Shown: positions 46,042 through 55,705, numbered from the stretch's first letter. The stretch: DNA of 64,000 bases from a bacterium (GCA_905221065.1 CAJNBS010000006.1:17937-81936), one strand, 5' to 3'. The notes: a model not told the origin generated them from the sequence alone. Numbers and translations: made by a program.

Positions 46042-47934
46042 ATGACACGTTATCAAGATGATTTTTATGATGCAATCAATGGAGAATGGCAGAAGACAGC
46101 TGAAATCCCAGCAGATAAGTCTCAAACAGGAGGTTTTGTTGATTTAGACCAGGAAATTGAAGATCTGATGTTGGCGACAACAGACAAGTGGTTGACAGGA
46201 GAAGAGGTGCCTGAGGATGCTATCTTGGCAAACTTTGTCAAATACCATCGCCTAGTTCGTGATTTTGACAAGAGAGAAGCTGACGGTATCAAACCTGTCT
46301 TACCACTACTTAAAGAATTCCAAGAATTGGAGACTTTTGCAGATTTTACAGCTAGACTAGCAGAGTTTGAACTTGCAGGAAAACCGAACTTCCTTCCTTT
46401 TGGTGTATCACCAGACTTTATGGATGCCAGAATCAACGTTTTATGGGCTAGTGCTCCAAGCACGATTTTGCCAGATACGACCTACTATGCAGAAGACCAT
46501 CCTCAACGCGAAGAACTCTTAACTCTTTGGAAAGAAACCAGCGCCAATCTCCTCAAGGCTTATGATTTCTCTGACGAAGAAATTGAAGACTTGCTAGAAA
46601 AAAGACTTGAATTGGACCGTCGAATTGCGGCAGTGGTGCTTTCTAATGAAGAAAGTTCAGAATATGCTAAACTCTACCATCCCTATTCTTATGAAGATTT
46701 CAAAAAATTCGCGCCTGCTCTACCTTTGGATGACTTCTTCCAAGTAGTTCTTGGACAAGTGCCAGACAAGGTTATTGTAGACGAGGAACGTTTCTGGCAA
46801 GCAGCAGAGCAATTCTATAGTGAAGAAGCCTGGCCTCTCCTCAAGGCAACCTTGATTTTAAGTGTTGTCAATCTTTCAACCAGCTATTTAACAGAAGAAA
46901 TCCGTGTCTTGTCAGGTGCCTACAGTCGTGCGCTTTCTGGAGTTCCAGAAGCCAAAGACAAGGTTAAGGCAGCCTACCAGTTAGCACAAGGTCCATTCAA
47001 ACAAGCCTTGGGTCTCTGGTATGCCCATGAAAAATTCTCCCCAGAAGCTAAGGCGGACGTGGAGAAAAAAGTAGCAACCATGATTGATGTCTATAAGGAG
47101 CGTTTGGCCAAGAATGACTGGCTGACTCCTGAAACTCGTGACAAGGCCATTGTCAAACTCAATGTCATCAAGCCTTATATCGGTTACCCAGAAGAATTGC
47201 CAGAACGCTACAAGGACAAGGTAGTGGATGAAAATGCTAGCCTTTTTGACAATGCTTTAGCCTTTGCACGTGTGGAAATCAAGCACAGTTGGAGCAAGTG
47301 GAATCAGCCTGTGGACTATAAGGAATGGGGCATGCCTGCTCATATGGTCAACGCCTACTACAATCCACAGAAGAACCTGATTGTCTTCCCAGCGGCCATT
47401 TTACAGGCACCTTTCTATGACTTGAATCAGTCATCTTCTGCTAATTACGGTGGGATTGGTGCGGTTATTGCCCATGAAATTTCCCATGCCTTTGATACCA
47501 ACGGGGCTTCCTTTGATGAAAATGGTAGTCTCAAGGACTGGTGGACAGAGAGCGACTATACTGCCTTCAAGGAGAAAACACAAAAAGTTATTGACCAATT
47601 TGATGGACAGGATTCTTATGGTGCAACCATCAACGGTAAATTGACTGTATCAGAAAACGTGGCTGACTTGGGAGGAATCGCTGCAGCACTTGAAGCAGCT
47701 AAGCGAGAACCAGACTTCTCTGCAGAAGAATTCTTCTACAACTTTGGTCGCATATGGCGTATGAAAGGTCGTCCAGAATTTATGAAACTTTTGGCTAGCG
47801 TGGATGTACACGCACCAGCCAAACTCCGTGTCAATGTACAAGTACCAAACTTTGATGATTTCTTTACAACCTATGATGTCAAAGAAGGAGACGGTATGTG
47901 GCGTTCACCAGAAGACCGCGTGATTATTTGGTAA
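46042..47934 (+). CDS. pepO: Neutral endopeptidase PepO (M13 family)
   Basis: 630 residues from ATG 46042 (MTRYQDDFYDAING); an upstream in-frame ATG at 45982 would add 20 unconserved residues. Zinc motif HEISH in VIAHEISHAFD with the third ligand Glu in SENVADLGG, and the substrate-binding NAYYNPQ. No signal peptide, but pneumococcal PepO is found outside cells where it binds plasminogen, fibronectin and C1q. Divergent from psaBCA. Confidence 0.97.
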   Translation: MTRYQDDFYDAINGEWQKTAEIPADKSQTGGFVDLDQEIEDLMLATTDKWLTGEEVPEDAILANFVKYHRLVRDFDKREADGIKPVLPLLKEFQELETFADFTARLAEFELAGKPNFLPFGVSPDFMDARINVLWASAPSTILPDTTYYAEDHPQREELLTLWKETSANLLKAYDFSDEEIEDLLEKRLELDRRIAAVVLSNEESSEYAKLYHPYSYEDFKKFAPALPLDDFFQVVLGQVPDKVIVDEERFWQAAEQFYSEEAWPLLKATLILSVVNLSTSYLTEEIRVLSGAYSRALSGVPEAKDKVKAAYQLAQGPFKQALGLWYAHEKFSPEAKADVEKKVATMIDVYKERLAKNDWLTPETRDKAIVKLNVIKPYIGYPEELPERYKDKVVDENASLFDNALAFARVEIKHSWSKWNQPVDYKEWGMPAHMVNAYYNPQKNLIVFPAAILQAPFYDLNQSSSANYGGIGAVIAHEISHAFDTNGASFDENGSLKDWWTESDYTAFKEKTQKVIDQFDGQDSYGATINGKLTVSENVADLGGIAAALEAAKREPDFSAEEFFYNFGRIWRMKGRPEFMKLLASVDVHAPAKLRVNVQVPNFDDFFTTYDVKEGDGMWRSPEDRVIIW

Positions 47935-47955
47935 TGCAAAAAATCTAGTAATAAG

Positions 47956-48003
47956 AAAAAGGCATCCAATCAGGTGTGAAAACCTTGATAGGATGCCTTT
48001 TGT
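47956..48003 (+). terminator. pepO terminator
   Basis: AAAAAGGCATCC (47956-47967) pairs with GGATGCCTTTT (47991-48001), inner ATCAGGT/ACCTTGAT pairing. Confidence 0.85.
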
Positions 48004-48058
48004 AATAGAAAGACTTGTCGAATAGTTTAATTAAATTGTGATATACATCATCATCTTG

Positions 48059-48688
48059 TTAGAAAAAAGGATTGAAGGTCTTTTCATGGGCGATGGTCGT
48101 AGCTGGACCATGCCCTGGATATACATCGTAGTTTGGTAGGGTGAAAAGTTGAGTCTGGATACTGTGAAGGAGTTGCTCCATGCTACCAGTCGGAAGGTCC
48201 GTCCGTCCGATTGTTTCACGGAATAGGGCATCACCTGTCAAGACTAGGTGGGCATCAGGGAATACTAGGGAAACACCACCGATAGAGTGACCTGGTGTTG
48301 GCAAGACAGTAAAACGAAATTCCTCCAGTTGGTATTCTTCATGAAAGACAAAGGTGTGTTCTGCAGGTTTTGCGATTACATCTGCCATATCATCGTGGCG
48401 GGGAAGACCAGAGAGATTATCGACAGGAGTATAGAGCCAGCTGGCTTCGCTCTCTGCGATATAGACCGGAGGATTGCCAAAAGTCTCGCGAACCAAGTCC
48501 AGACTCATGATATGGTCATAATGGGCGTGGGTCAATAGAATGGCACAAATCGGTTTGTTTATGTTCTCGATAGTCTGACGAATGGCTTCCCAATGGCTCC
48601 CCGGATCGACAACGATGAGGTGCTTTTCGCCCTCTAGATAATAGGTATTTTCATAGGCAACAGGATTTACGGTTTTATGGATTTTCAT
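48059..48688 (-). CDS. Metallo-beta-lactamase-fold hydrolase (glyoxalase II-like)
   Basis: 209 residues. Metal motif THAHYDH (HxHxDH), PTPGHSIGGVS, TGDALFRETIGRTDL and YPGHGPATTI place it in the small glyoxalase II-like branch. Probably hydrolyses a thioester or similar; real substrate unknown. Extended -10 TATACT on the minus strand (48727-48722) is a likely promoter. Confidence 0.88.
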   Translation of the reverse strand: MKIHKTVNPVAYENTYYLEGEKHLIVVDPGSHWEAIRQTIENINKPICAILLTHAHYDHIMSLDLVRETFGNPPVYIAESEASWLYTPVDNLSGLPRHDDMADVIAKPAEHTFVFHEEYQLEEFRFTVLPTPGHSIGGVSLVFPDAHLVLTGDALFRETIGRTDLPTGSMEQLLHSIQTQLFTLPNYDVYPGHGPATTIAHEKTFNPFF

Positions 48689-48765
48689 ATTGGCTCCAAT
48701 CTCAAAGAATGTACTAAATTAAGTATAGCACAGTTGGGGAGAATAGGTAAGGATTTAGAATAAAC

Positions 48766-48802
48766 TTAAAAACCAGCATGACTAGATGAAGAAAGGCTGG
48801 TT
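48766..48802 (-). terminator. Terminator of the 87-residue exported protein gene
   Basis: AACCAGC (48771-48777) pairs with GCTGGTT (48796-48802); the minus strand continues with a T run. Confidence 0.7.
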
Positions 48803-48811
48803 ATCAATTTA

Positions 48812-49075
48812 TTAATATTGGAGAGGTGTCAATTGCCCTTCATAGGTTGCATAAACTCCGTCATTAGCTTGTTTGATAGACGTGATGTTTAGAGTGCCGC
48901 CGTAGTTGGCTTCTCGTTTATCGCTATATTCACTATAACTTATCCTACTGGGCAGGTTCTGATTGTTAGCATAGTATTGAACGACTGTTTTTTTATAGCT
49001 TTGCTGGTTGAATAGGAACAAACAGCTAACTCCTAACACTAGGAGAGCAAAGATAGAAATAGCAGTTTTTTTCAT
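48812..49075 (-). CDS. Small exported protein, unknown
   Basis: 87 residues: Lys-rich start, one hydrophobic segment (about 6-23) ending GVSCLFLF, then a polar domain ending ANDGVYATYEGQLTPLQY. The Cys is not in a good lipobox, so a signal anchor or secretion is likelier than lipidation. Ribosome site AAGGAGAA. A remnant of a related C-terminus lies at 49277-49363 beyond a BOX, so this was probably a tandem pair. Confidence 0.65.
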   Translation of the reverse strand: MKKTAISIFALLVLGVSCLFLFNQQSYKKTVVQYYANNQNLPSRISYSEYSDKREANYGGTLNITSIKQANDGVYATYEGQLTPLQY

Positions 49076-49127
49076 AGGTGTTCTCCTTATAAACTAAAGG
49101 ATAGAAGAAAGTATCTTGAGGATTTTT

Positions 49128-49277
49128 ATACTCTTCGAAAATCTCTTCAAACGGCGTCAACGTCGCCTTGACGTATATATGTGACTGACTTTGTCAGTCT
49201 TATCTACGACCTCAAAGCGGTGCTTTGAGCAACCTGCGGCTAGTTTCCTAGTTTGCTCTTTGATTTTCATTGAGTAT
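49128..49277 (+). repeat. BOX element (boxA-boxB-like-boxC)
   Basis: 150 bp, ATACTCTTCGAAAATC to CATTGAGTAT. Contains CTGACTTTGTCAG and CTCAAAGCGGTGCTTTGAG dyads, i.e. a boxB-like middle part absent from the shorter copies. Confidence 0.85.
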
Positions 49278-49363
49278 TAATTCCAAAATCCAGTCAAGGT
49301 ACCAGTGTATGTGACACGAGTTCCACTGTTTAGCTTTCGTATCTTCAAGGAAATTGAGGGAAG
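49277..49363 (-). pseudogene. C-terminal remnant of a paralog of the small exported protein
   Basis: Minus-strand open frame of 28 codons ending SGTRVTYTGTLTGFWN then TAA (49279-49277); an in-frame TGA precedes it. The pattern N-x-G-x3-TY-x-G-x-LT matches the end of the protein at 48812-49075. The stop codon shares one base with the BOX. No start or signal sequence remains. Confidence 0.4.
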
Positions 49364-49460
49364 TCAGAAAGTCTTTGCGTTACAATATGGTTTCCGTTGG
49401 TCTATCTCTCCTTCTATCACCTAAGTTTAAAATCTAACTTCGTAATATATTATATACTAA

Positions 49461-49499
49461 TAATTCAGAATTATCAATCAATTCTGAATTATTTTTTTC
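49461..49499 (+). terminator. Orphan terminator upstream of relA
   Basis: TAATTCAGAATT (49461-49472) pairs with AATTCTGAATTA (49480-49491), then T7. No intact plus-strand gene precedes it; it is probably left from a lost gene. 49364-49460 holds nothing I recognise. Confidence 0.75.
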
Positions 49500-49571
49500 C
49501 TATTCTGTTCCAATCTAGTTTTCATATTCTTAAAAAAGTGATAAAATGGTAGGAAGAATTGGAGAGTATAG

Positions 49572-51794
49572 ATGCCAAAAGAAGTGAATTTAACAGGCGA
49601 AGAAGTTGTCGCCTTAACCAAAGAATATTTAACGGAAGAGGATGTCCATTTTGTCCATAAGGCCTTGGTTTATGCGGTGGATTGCCATAGTGGTCAATAC
49701 CGCAAATCAGGCGAGCCTTATATCATTCACCCTATCCAAGTGGCAGGTATTTTAGCTAAGCTCAAGCTGGATGCTGTAACGGTAGCTTGTGGTTTCTTGC
49801 ATGATGTGGTGGAAGATACTGATGCGACCTTGGATGACTTGGAAAGAGAGTTTGGTCCTGATGTGCGCGTAATCGTTGATGGGGTTACCAAGCTTGGTAA
49901 GGTTAAGTATAAATCTCATGAAGAACAGTTAGCTGAAAATCATCGCAAGATGCTCATGGCCATGTCTGAGGACATCCGTGTGATCTTGGTCAAACTGTCA
50001 GACCGCTTGCACAATATGCGGACCCTGAAACACCTTCGCAAAGACAAGCAGGAGCGCATTTCCAAAGAAACTATGGAAATCTATGCCCCACTTGCCCACC
50101 GTTTGGGGATTTCAAGTGTCAAATGGGAGTTGGAAGACTTATCTTTCCGTTATCTCAATCCGACAGAGTTTTACAAGATTACCCATATGATGAAGGAAAA
50201 GCGCAGAGAGCGTGAAGCCTTGGTGGATGAGGTAGTCACAAAATTAGAGGAATATACGACAGATCGTCACTTGAAAGGGAAGATTTATGGTCGTCCCAAG
50301 CATATTTACTCGATTTTCCGCAAAATGCAGGATAAGAGAAAACGCTTTGAGGAAATCTATGACCTGATTGCTATTCGTTGTATTTTGGATACCCAAAGTG
50401 ATGTTTATGCCATGCTTGGTTATGTGCATGAGCTTTGGAAGCCTATGCCTGGACGCTTTAAAGATTATATCGCCAACCGCAAGGCCAATGGTTACCAGTC
50501 TATCCATACGACTGTTTATGGGCCAAAAGGGCCGATTGAATTCCAGATTCGCACTAAGGAAATGCATGAGGTGGCTGAGTACGGGGTTGCGGCCCACTGG
50601 GCTTATAAGAAAGGCATTAAGGGGCAGGTTAACAGCAAGGAATCAGCTATTGGGATGAACTGGATTAAGGAGATGATGGAGCTCCAAGATCAGGCTGATG
50701 ATGCCAAGGAATTTGTGGATTCAGTTAAGGAAAACTATCTGGCTGAGGAGATTTACGTCTTTACCCCAGATGGAGCTGTTCGTTCCCTTCCAAAAGATTC
50801 AGGACCGATTGATTTTGCCTATGAAATCCATACAAAAGTCGGAGAAAAAGCGACGGGTGCCAAGGTCAATGGTCGCATGGTTCCACTGACAACCAAGCTC
50901 AAGACAGGGGATCAGGTTGAAATTGTCACCAACACGAACTCCTTTGGGCCAAGCCGTGACTGGCTCAACATGGTCAAGACCAGCAAGGCGCGTAACAAGA
51001 TTCGTCAGTTCTTTAAAAATCAAGATAAGGAATTGTCTGTCAACAAGGGTCGTGAAATGTTGATGGCCCAGTTCCAAGAAAATGGCTATGTAGCAAATAA
51101 ATTCATGGACAAGCGTCACATGGACCAAGTTCTGCAAAAGACCAGCTACAAGACAGAAGAATCCCTTTTTGCGGCCATTGGTTTTGGAGAAATCGGTGCG
51201 ATTACCGTCTTTAATCGTCTGACTGAAAAGGAACGCCGTGAGGAAGAACGTGCCAAGGCCAAGGCAGAAGCAGAAGAGCTTGTCAAAGGTGGCGAGATTA
51301 AGGTTGAAAATAAAGAAACCCTCAAAGTCAAGCATGAGGGTGGTGTGGTCATTGAAGGTGCATCAGGTCTCCTCGTGCGGATTGCCAAGTGTTGTAATCC
51401 TGTGCCTGGTGACGACATTGTTGGCTACATTACCAAGGGACGTGGTGTGGCTATTCACCGTGTGGACTGTATGAACCTGCGTGCCCAAGAAAACTACGAG
51501 CAACGTCTCCTTGATGTGGAATGGGAAGACCAATATTCTAGCTCAAATAAAGAGTATATGGCCCATATCGACATCTATGGCCTCAACCGTACAGGACTAT
51601 TGAACGATGTATTGCAAGTTCTTTCAAACACAACCAAGAATATTTCAACGGTCAATGCCCAACCAACCAAGGATATGAAATTTGCCAATATCCATGTGTC
51701 CTTCGGTATTGCCAACCTCTCGACGCTAACCACGGTCGTAGATAAGATTAAGAGCGTGCCAGAAGTTTACTCTGTCAAACGGACCAACGGCTAA
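49572..51794 (+). CDS. relA: Bifunctional (p)ppGpp synthetase/hydrolase RelA/SpoT family
   Basis: 740 residues, the long RSH form. HD hydrolase (GFLHDVVEDTD, LSDRLHNMRT), synthetase (GRFKDYIANRKANGYQSIHTTV), TGS (VFTPDGAVRSLP), and C-terminal zinc-finger-like and ACT domains. It makes and degrades the alarmone under amino-acid starvation. In-frame dtd follows after 29 bases. Confidence 0.97.
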   Translation: MPKEVNLTGEEVVALTKEYLTEEDVHFVHKALVYAVDCHSGQYRKSGEPYIIHPIQVAGILAKLKLDAVTVACGFLHDVVEDTDATLDDLEREFGPDVRVIVDGVTKLGKVKYKSHEEQLAENHRKMLMAMSEDIRVILVKLSDRLHNMRTLKHLRKDKQERISKETMEIYAPLAHRLGISSVKWELEDLSFRYLNPTEFYKITHMMKEKRREREALVDEVVTKLEEYTTDRHLKGKIYGRPKHIYSIFRKMQDKRKRFEEIYDLIAIRCILDTQSDVYAMLGYVHELWKPMPGRFKDYIANRKANGYQSIHTTVYGPKGPIEFQIRTKEMHEVAEYGVAAHWAYKKGIKGQVNSKESAIGMNWIKEMMELQDQADDAKEFVDSVKENYLAEEIYVFTPDGAVRSLPKDSGPIDFAYEIHTKVGEKATGAKVNGRMVPLTTKLKTGDQVEIVTNTNSFGPSRDWLNMVKTSKARNKIRQFFKNQDKELSVNKGREMLMAQFQENGYVANKFMDKRHMDQVLQKTSYKTEESLFAAIGFGEIGAITVFNRLTEKERREEERAKAKAEAEELVKGGEIKVENKETLKVKHEGGVVIEGASGLLVRIAKCCNPVPGDDIVGYITKGRGVAIHRVDCMNLRAQENYEQRLLDVEWEDQYSSSNKEYMAHIDIYGLNRTGLLNDVLQVLSNTTKNISTVNAQPTKDMKFANIHVSFGIANLSTLTTVVDKIKSVPEVYSVKRTNG

Positions 51795-51823
51795 TGGTCT
51801 GAGCTCTTACTAGAAAGGCTATT

Positions 51824-52267
51824 ATGAAAATCATTATCCAACGGGTTACAAAAGCCCAAGTGAGCATTGAAGGTCAGGTGCAGGGGAAAATCAATCAGGG
51901 CCTCTTATTGCTGGTTGGTGTTGGACCAGAGGACCAAGAGGAAGATTTGGACTATGCTGTGAGAAAGCTCGTCAATATGCGGATTTTTTCAGACGCAGAA
52001 GGTAAGATGAATCTATCTGTCAAAGATATTGAAGGACAAATCCTTTCTATTTCTCAGTTTACCCTCTTTGCGGATACCAAGAAAGGCAATCGTCCAGCCT
52101 TTACAGGCGCAGCCAAGCCTGATATGGCATCAGATTTCTATGACGCTTTCAATCAAAAATTAGCGCAAGAAGTGCCTGTTCAGACAGGCATCTTTGGAGC
52201 AGATATGCAGGTTGAGCTGGTCAATGACGGACCGGTTACCATTATCCTTGATACTAAAAATAGATAA
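51824..52267 (+). CDS. dtd: D-aminoacyl-tRNA deacylase
   Basis: 147 residues, full length. The [17 protein letters not shown] active-site motif and NDGPVTI (the Gly-cisPro-type substrate selector) are present. It removes D-amino acids from tRNA. Same operon as relA, a very common pairing in Firmicutes. Confidence 0.96.
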   Translation: MKIIIQRVTKAQVSIEGQVQGKINQGLLLLVGVGPEDQEEDLDYAVRKLVNMRIFSDAEGKMNLSVKDIEGQILSISQFTLFADTKKGNRPAFTGAAKPDMASDFYDAFNQKLAQEVPVQTGIFGADMQVELVNDGPVTIILDTKNR

Positions 52268-52270
52268 GAA

Positions 52271-52297
52271 AGACCAAGTCCAGCCGGCTTGGTTTTT
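52271..52297 (+). terminator. relA-dtd terminator
   Basis: ACCAAG (52272-52277) pairs with CTTGGT (52287-52292), inner CC/GG, then T4-5. Confidence 0.75.
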
Positions 52298-52305
52298 CTC
52301 ATCTA

Positions 52306-52719
52306 TCATAAAATACTCCAAAAAGAAATCGGTGCTTGATAGGCTTGGGGGAAGTCTCTTTTCAGGCTTTGGCAGATGCGATAGGAAGGGATGAGATGTC
52401 CTAGGATGAGGAGACTTCCCTGAAAGAAAAGTGGGATACCCCTTAAAAATATCAAGGAGAGAATTATCAGGCTATCCCATAGGAGGATTTGTAAGGCAAA
52501 AGGCCAGAAGCTTGGTCTAATCTGGGAATAGAGTTGACTGAAGTGGTCACAAAGTTGGTTGGAAAGATAGGTCAATAGCACAGGATGAAAGAAGATGAGC
52601 CAACCGCTATAAACCAAAATCCAATCCCAAGTAAGCCCTTCTTTAAATGTCAAAAATGCGAGCATGATTCCATCAATGACAAGGAGTTGAGTGGTTTTGA
52701 TGAAGATGATTTTTTTCAT
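52306..52719 (-). CDS. Small membrane protein, tandem paralog 1
   Basis: 137 residues with about four hydrophobic segments arranged as two similar halves (LLVIDGIMLAFL and ILLWDSLIILSL). Same length and layout as the neighbour at 52738-53151, so the two arose by tandem duplication. No recognised family; could form a hetero-oligomer. Confidence 0.65.
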   Translation of the reverse strand: MKKIIFIKTTQLLVIDGIMLAFLTFKEGLTWDWILVYSGWLIFFHPVLLTYLSNQLCDHFSQLYSQIRPSFWPFALQILLWDSLIILSLIFLRGIPLFFQGSLLILGHLIPSYRICQSLKRDFPQAYQAPISFWSIL

Positions 52720-52737
52720 GATAAAACCTTCTTTTCC

Positions 52738-53151
52738 TTAGAGACACTCCCACAAAGAGGTGTGTTTGTCATAAAAGTCTAGATAGTTTTCTCTTAGGTA
52801 GTCAGTTGTCCGATAATATAAAGTAGAATGGCAAGCAGTGACGATTGGTATAAGAGTGGAAAATCGCTGAGAACTAACGAAGGCGAAGAGGATAAATAAT
52901 AGAAAATCAATGGTGAGCACCCCTAAATAGTAGAAGCGAATCTTTTTATTGATTTGAGTATCAATCTCAGAGAAATGTTTTTTGAGTCGGTTGACCAAGC
53001 GAAATAGCAGGAGTCCTTGAGCAAGGATGAAAATAAAACCAGTGAGCAAGAGCCAGCCCAAAGCTGTCTCGGGTCTAGTGCTGAAAAATGCAAATAGTAG
53101 CAAATCGATAACTGCAATTGCTGTAAAATGGATTCTAAAGAGATTTTTCAT
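52738..53151 (-). CDS. Small membrane protein, tandem paralog 2
   Basis: 137 residues, four hydrophobic segments in two halves (AVIDLLLFAFF and TIDFLLFILFA), a basic/acidic loop (NRLKKHFSEIDTQINKK) between them and a Tyr-rich C-terminus. Upstream of its paralog by 18 bases in one operon, GGAGG site on the minus strand. Function unknown. Confidence 0.65.
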   Translation of the reverse strand: MKNLFRIHFTAIAVIDLLLFAFFSTRPETALGWLLLTGFIFILAQGLLLFRLVNRLKKHFSEIDTQINKKIRFYYLGVLTIDFLLFILFAFVSSQRFSTLIPIVTACHSTLYYRTTDYLRENYLDFYDKHTSLWECL

Positions 53152-53270
53152 AAGATGACCTCCCTCTTTTATCTAGCTTCATTCTACTCCAAAAGAATGG
53201 AAGTTACAAGTAAAATGATAAAAAATTTTAGTAAGGAGATTCTATTCGATTTCTTTATTTGAGTTTCCTC

Positions 53271-53981
53271 TTATTGTTCCACTTCTTCATCATTCCAGAC
53301 AAATAAAGCTCCAATTGCATTGAGGATATAAAAGATGTATTTACCGATATTGGCAAAGTTTCCTTGAATGCCAGCCTTTGTCAGCTGAACGAAATTGTAA
53401 ATCAACCAAAATCCCCACTGAGTTGTTAGTTTCAATGCATTCAAAGCATTGGCAATGAGAGACAGTGCGAAGGCAATAGTTGTTACGTAGGCAAGGAGAT
53501 TCATCTTTCCTCCATAGCCGATATAGTTGGTCGCAAAGGCAAAGAGGAAGGCGATGATGGAAATGATGATGGCCGCCAATTTTAGCTGTTTTTGGCTCAT
53601 TTGGTTGGGTCTGCCTTCTTGCGAAGCTTCCCATTTCTTAATAGCAAAGGTATAAATGAGGAAGGTGACAGGATAGGTGATAATGGCCGCCTTATTTCCA
53701 AGGATATAATCAATGGTGCCAGACAAAATGGTATTAATAATACCAAAGTAATTTCCCCATTTGCTTAATTTCCCAGTGAAACGAGTGGACAACATGGAAA
53801 TCCCAACGTTGGTTACGGAAATTAATCCAAAGGGAACAAGAGCTGTCCATGGTCCCCAGTCTACGAATTTATCGAGACGGGAGTTGAGGTAGCCAGATGC
53901 AATCGCAATCCCAACGACCAAAGCAACTCCGAAGAGGTCAAACCATTTAGATGTCGCAAAAATTTTTAGTGATTTTTTCAT
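53271..53981 (-). CDS. pnuC: PnuC-family nicotinamide riboside transporter
   Basis: 236 residues with seven or so membrane segments. GIINTILSGTIDYILG and the substrate-site stretch TQWGFWLIYNFVQL are characteristic of PnuC. It takes up nicotinamide riboside for NAD synthesis by facilitated diffusion. No NadR-type partner gene is in the window. Confidence 0.9.
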   Translation of the reverse strand: MKKSLKIFATSKWFDLFGVALVVGIAIASGYLNSRLDKFVDWGPWTALVPFGLISVTNVGISMLSTRFTGKLSKWGNYFGIINTILSGTIDYILGNKAAIITYPVTFLIYTFAIKKWEASQEGRPNQMSQKQLKLAAIIISIIAFLFAFATNYIGYGGKMNLLAYVTTIAFALSLIANALNALKLTTQWGFWLIYNFVQLTKAGIQGNFANIGKYIFYILNAIGALFVWNDEEVEQ

Positions 53982-54047
53982 AGGTTAAGGTATCTTTCTT
54001 GTTTTTTACATCGATTTTATAATAAAATGAAAGCAAAATCAAATGAT

Positions 54048-54082
54048 AGAAATAAAACCCTGAAAATTAAACTTTCAGGGTT
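54048..54082 (-). terminator. psaR terminator
   Basis: AACCCTGAAA (54056-54065) pairs with TTTCAGGGTT (54073-54082); the minus strand continues TTTTATTTC. Confidence 0.75.
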
Positions 54083-54100
54083 AGTGGGGGACTTGAGAAA

Positions 54101-54751
54101 TTAGTTGATTTTCTCGACATAGAGTTGTTTGGCAATGTCCATATTCACTTGTAAATCTTCATTTTTAGTGAGGATAGTGAAGGTATTGCTGAAGCCATCA
54201 AACTGCTTGACTTGGAGCGGATCTCCGATGTGAAGTGAGTGCTTGTCCAGATAATGGAGAATGTCAAAACTATCGTGTACCCGAGTCAGACGGTAGGATC
54301 CAGCTTCCTTGATATCCGCAAGGGGTAGGTTATTGATTTCAACCAGAAGTTCTCCCTTGGCTGGAATGGTTCCTCCGTGGGGACAGGTTTTGGGGAATCC
54401 GAGCAGTTTATCCAGTCTTTCCACGAAGAGGTCAGAGACAGTATGCTCTAAGACCTCAGCTTCCTCGTGAATCTGGTCACTCGTATAGTCTAAATGATGA
54501 ACTAGAAAAACTTCAATCAAGCGGTGTTTGCGGTAGAGCTCTGAGACCAATTTGAGGCCGAGGTCTGTCAGTAGATAGCCACATTCCTTGTCCTTGAGGA
54601 TGAGGTTTTCACTTTTCATCCGTTTAATCATTTCAGTTACGGCAGGGGGAGAGACTTGCATGCGGGCCGCAATTTCTTTGTTGGTAATTTTATGCAGGTC
54701 TATGCCGATTTCATAAATACATTTTAGATAATCTTCTTTATTCGGGGTCAT
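54101..54751 (-). CDS. psaR: Manganese-dependent repressor PsaR (DtxR/MntR family)
   Basis: 216 residues. N-terminal winged HTH (NKEIAARMQVSPPAVTEMIKRM), dimerisation domain with metal-ligand residues (HHLDYTSDQIHEEAEVLEHTVS, CPHGG), and a C-terminal FeoA/SH3-like domain. In pneumococcus it represses psaBCA (and other genes) with Mn(II); Zn competes. Its presumed target operator lies at 45904-45927. Confidence 0.95.
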   Translation of the reverse strand: MTPNKEDYLKCIYEIGIDLHKITNKEIAARMQVSPPAVTEMIKRMKSENLILKDKECGYLLTDLGLKLVSELYRKHRLIEVFLVHHLDYTSDQIHEEAEVLEHTVSDLFVERLDKLLGFPKTCPHGGTIPAKGELLVEINNLPLADIKEAGSYRLTRVHDSFDILHYLDKHSLHIGDPLQVKQFDGFSNTFTILTKNEDLQVNMDIAKQLYVEKIN

Positions 54752-54862
54752 TCGCTTCCTCTTGTCTAATATCTTTATCTAGTATATCAAAAAAAGCTAG
54801 ATTTCTCTAGCTGTGACTTTTTATGTTATACTTATTGCAAGAGAAAAAACGAGGAGATAGAT

Positions 54863-55705
54863 ATGACAAAAATAGCTCTTCTTTCAGATATTCATGGAAA
54901 TACTACCGCTTTGGAGGCTGTTTTGGCGGATGCACGGCAGCTAGGAGTGGATGAATACTGGCTTTTGGGAGATATTCTCATGCCAGGGACAGGGCGTAGA
55001 AGGATTTTGGACTTGTTGGCTGAACTACCGATTACGGCTAGAGTTTTGGGAAACTGGGAAGACAGTCTGTGGCATGGTGCCCGCAAGGAACTGGATAGTA
55101 CTCGTCCCAGCCAACGTTATCTCTTGCGCCAGTGTCAGTATGTTTTAGAGGAAATTTCCCTAGAAGAAATTGAACTGCTCCACAATCAACCTCTCCAGCT
55201 CCATCGTCAGTTTGGGGATTTGACGGTGGGAATTAGTCATCATCTGCCTGATAAGAATTGGGGGCGTGAGTTGATTCATACTGGGGCGCAAGAGGATTTT
55301 GACCGCTTGGTGACCAATCCGTCCTGCGATATAGCCGTTTATGGCCATATTCACCAGCAGTTACTTCGTTATGGGACTGGTGGGCAATTGATTGTCAATC
55401 CGGGTTCAATTGGGCAGCCTTTCTTTCTAGATGCTCAGTTGCGGAAGGACTTGCGGGCCCAGTATATGATTTTGGAATTTGATGACAAGGGCTTGGTAGA
55501 TATGGACTTCCGACGGGTGGACTACGATGTGGCAGCTGAATTGCAGCTAGCTAAAGACCTCAAACTTCCCTATTTTGAGGTTTACTATGAAAGTCTGGTC
55601 AATGGTATTCACCATACTCATAATCAGGAATTTTTGAGAGAATTGGCCCAGAAAGAGGGCTATGATAGGGAATTAGATGCCTGGTTAAAAAGTGGTAACG
55701 ATTGA
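54863..55705 (+). CDS. Calcineurin-like metallophosphoesterase
   Basis: 280 residues. Metal-binding motifs SDIHGN (8-13), LGDI, GNWED, SHH and GHIHQQ in the usual order of the YfcE/MPE family. Predicted phosphatase or phosphodiesterase in the cytoplasm; substrate unknown. GAGGAG site. The stop codon overlaps the -35 of the next promoter. Confidence 0.88.
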   Translation: MTKIALLSDIHGNTTALEAVLADARQLGVDEYWLLGDILMPGTGRRRILDLLAELPITARVLGNWEDSLWHGARKELDSTRPSQRYLLRQCQYVLEEISLEEIELLHNQPLQLHRQFGDLTVGISHHLPDKNWGRELIHTGAQEDFDRLVTNPSCDIAVYGHIHQQLLRYGTGGQLIVNPGSIGQPFFLDAQLRKDLRAQYMILEFDDKGLVDMDFRRVDYDVAAELQLAKDLKLPYFEVYYESLVNGIHHTHNQEFLRELAQKEGYDRELDAWLKSGND

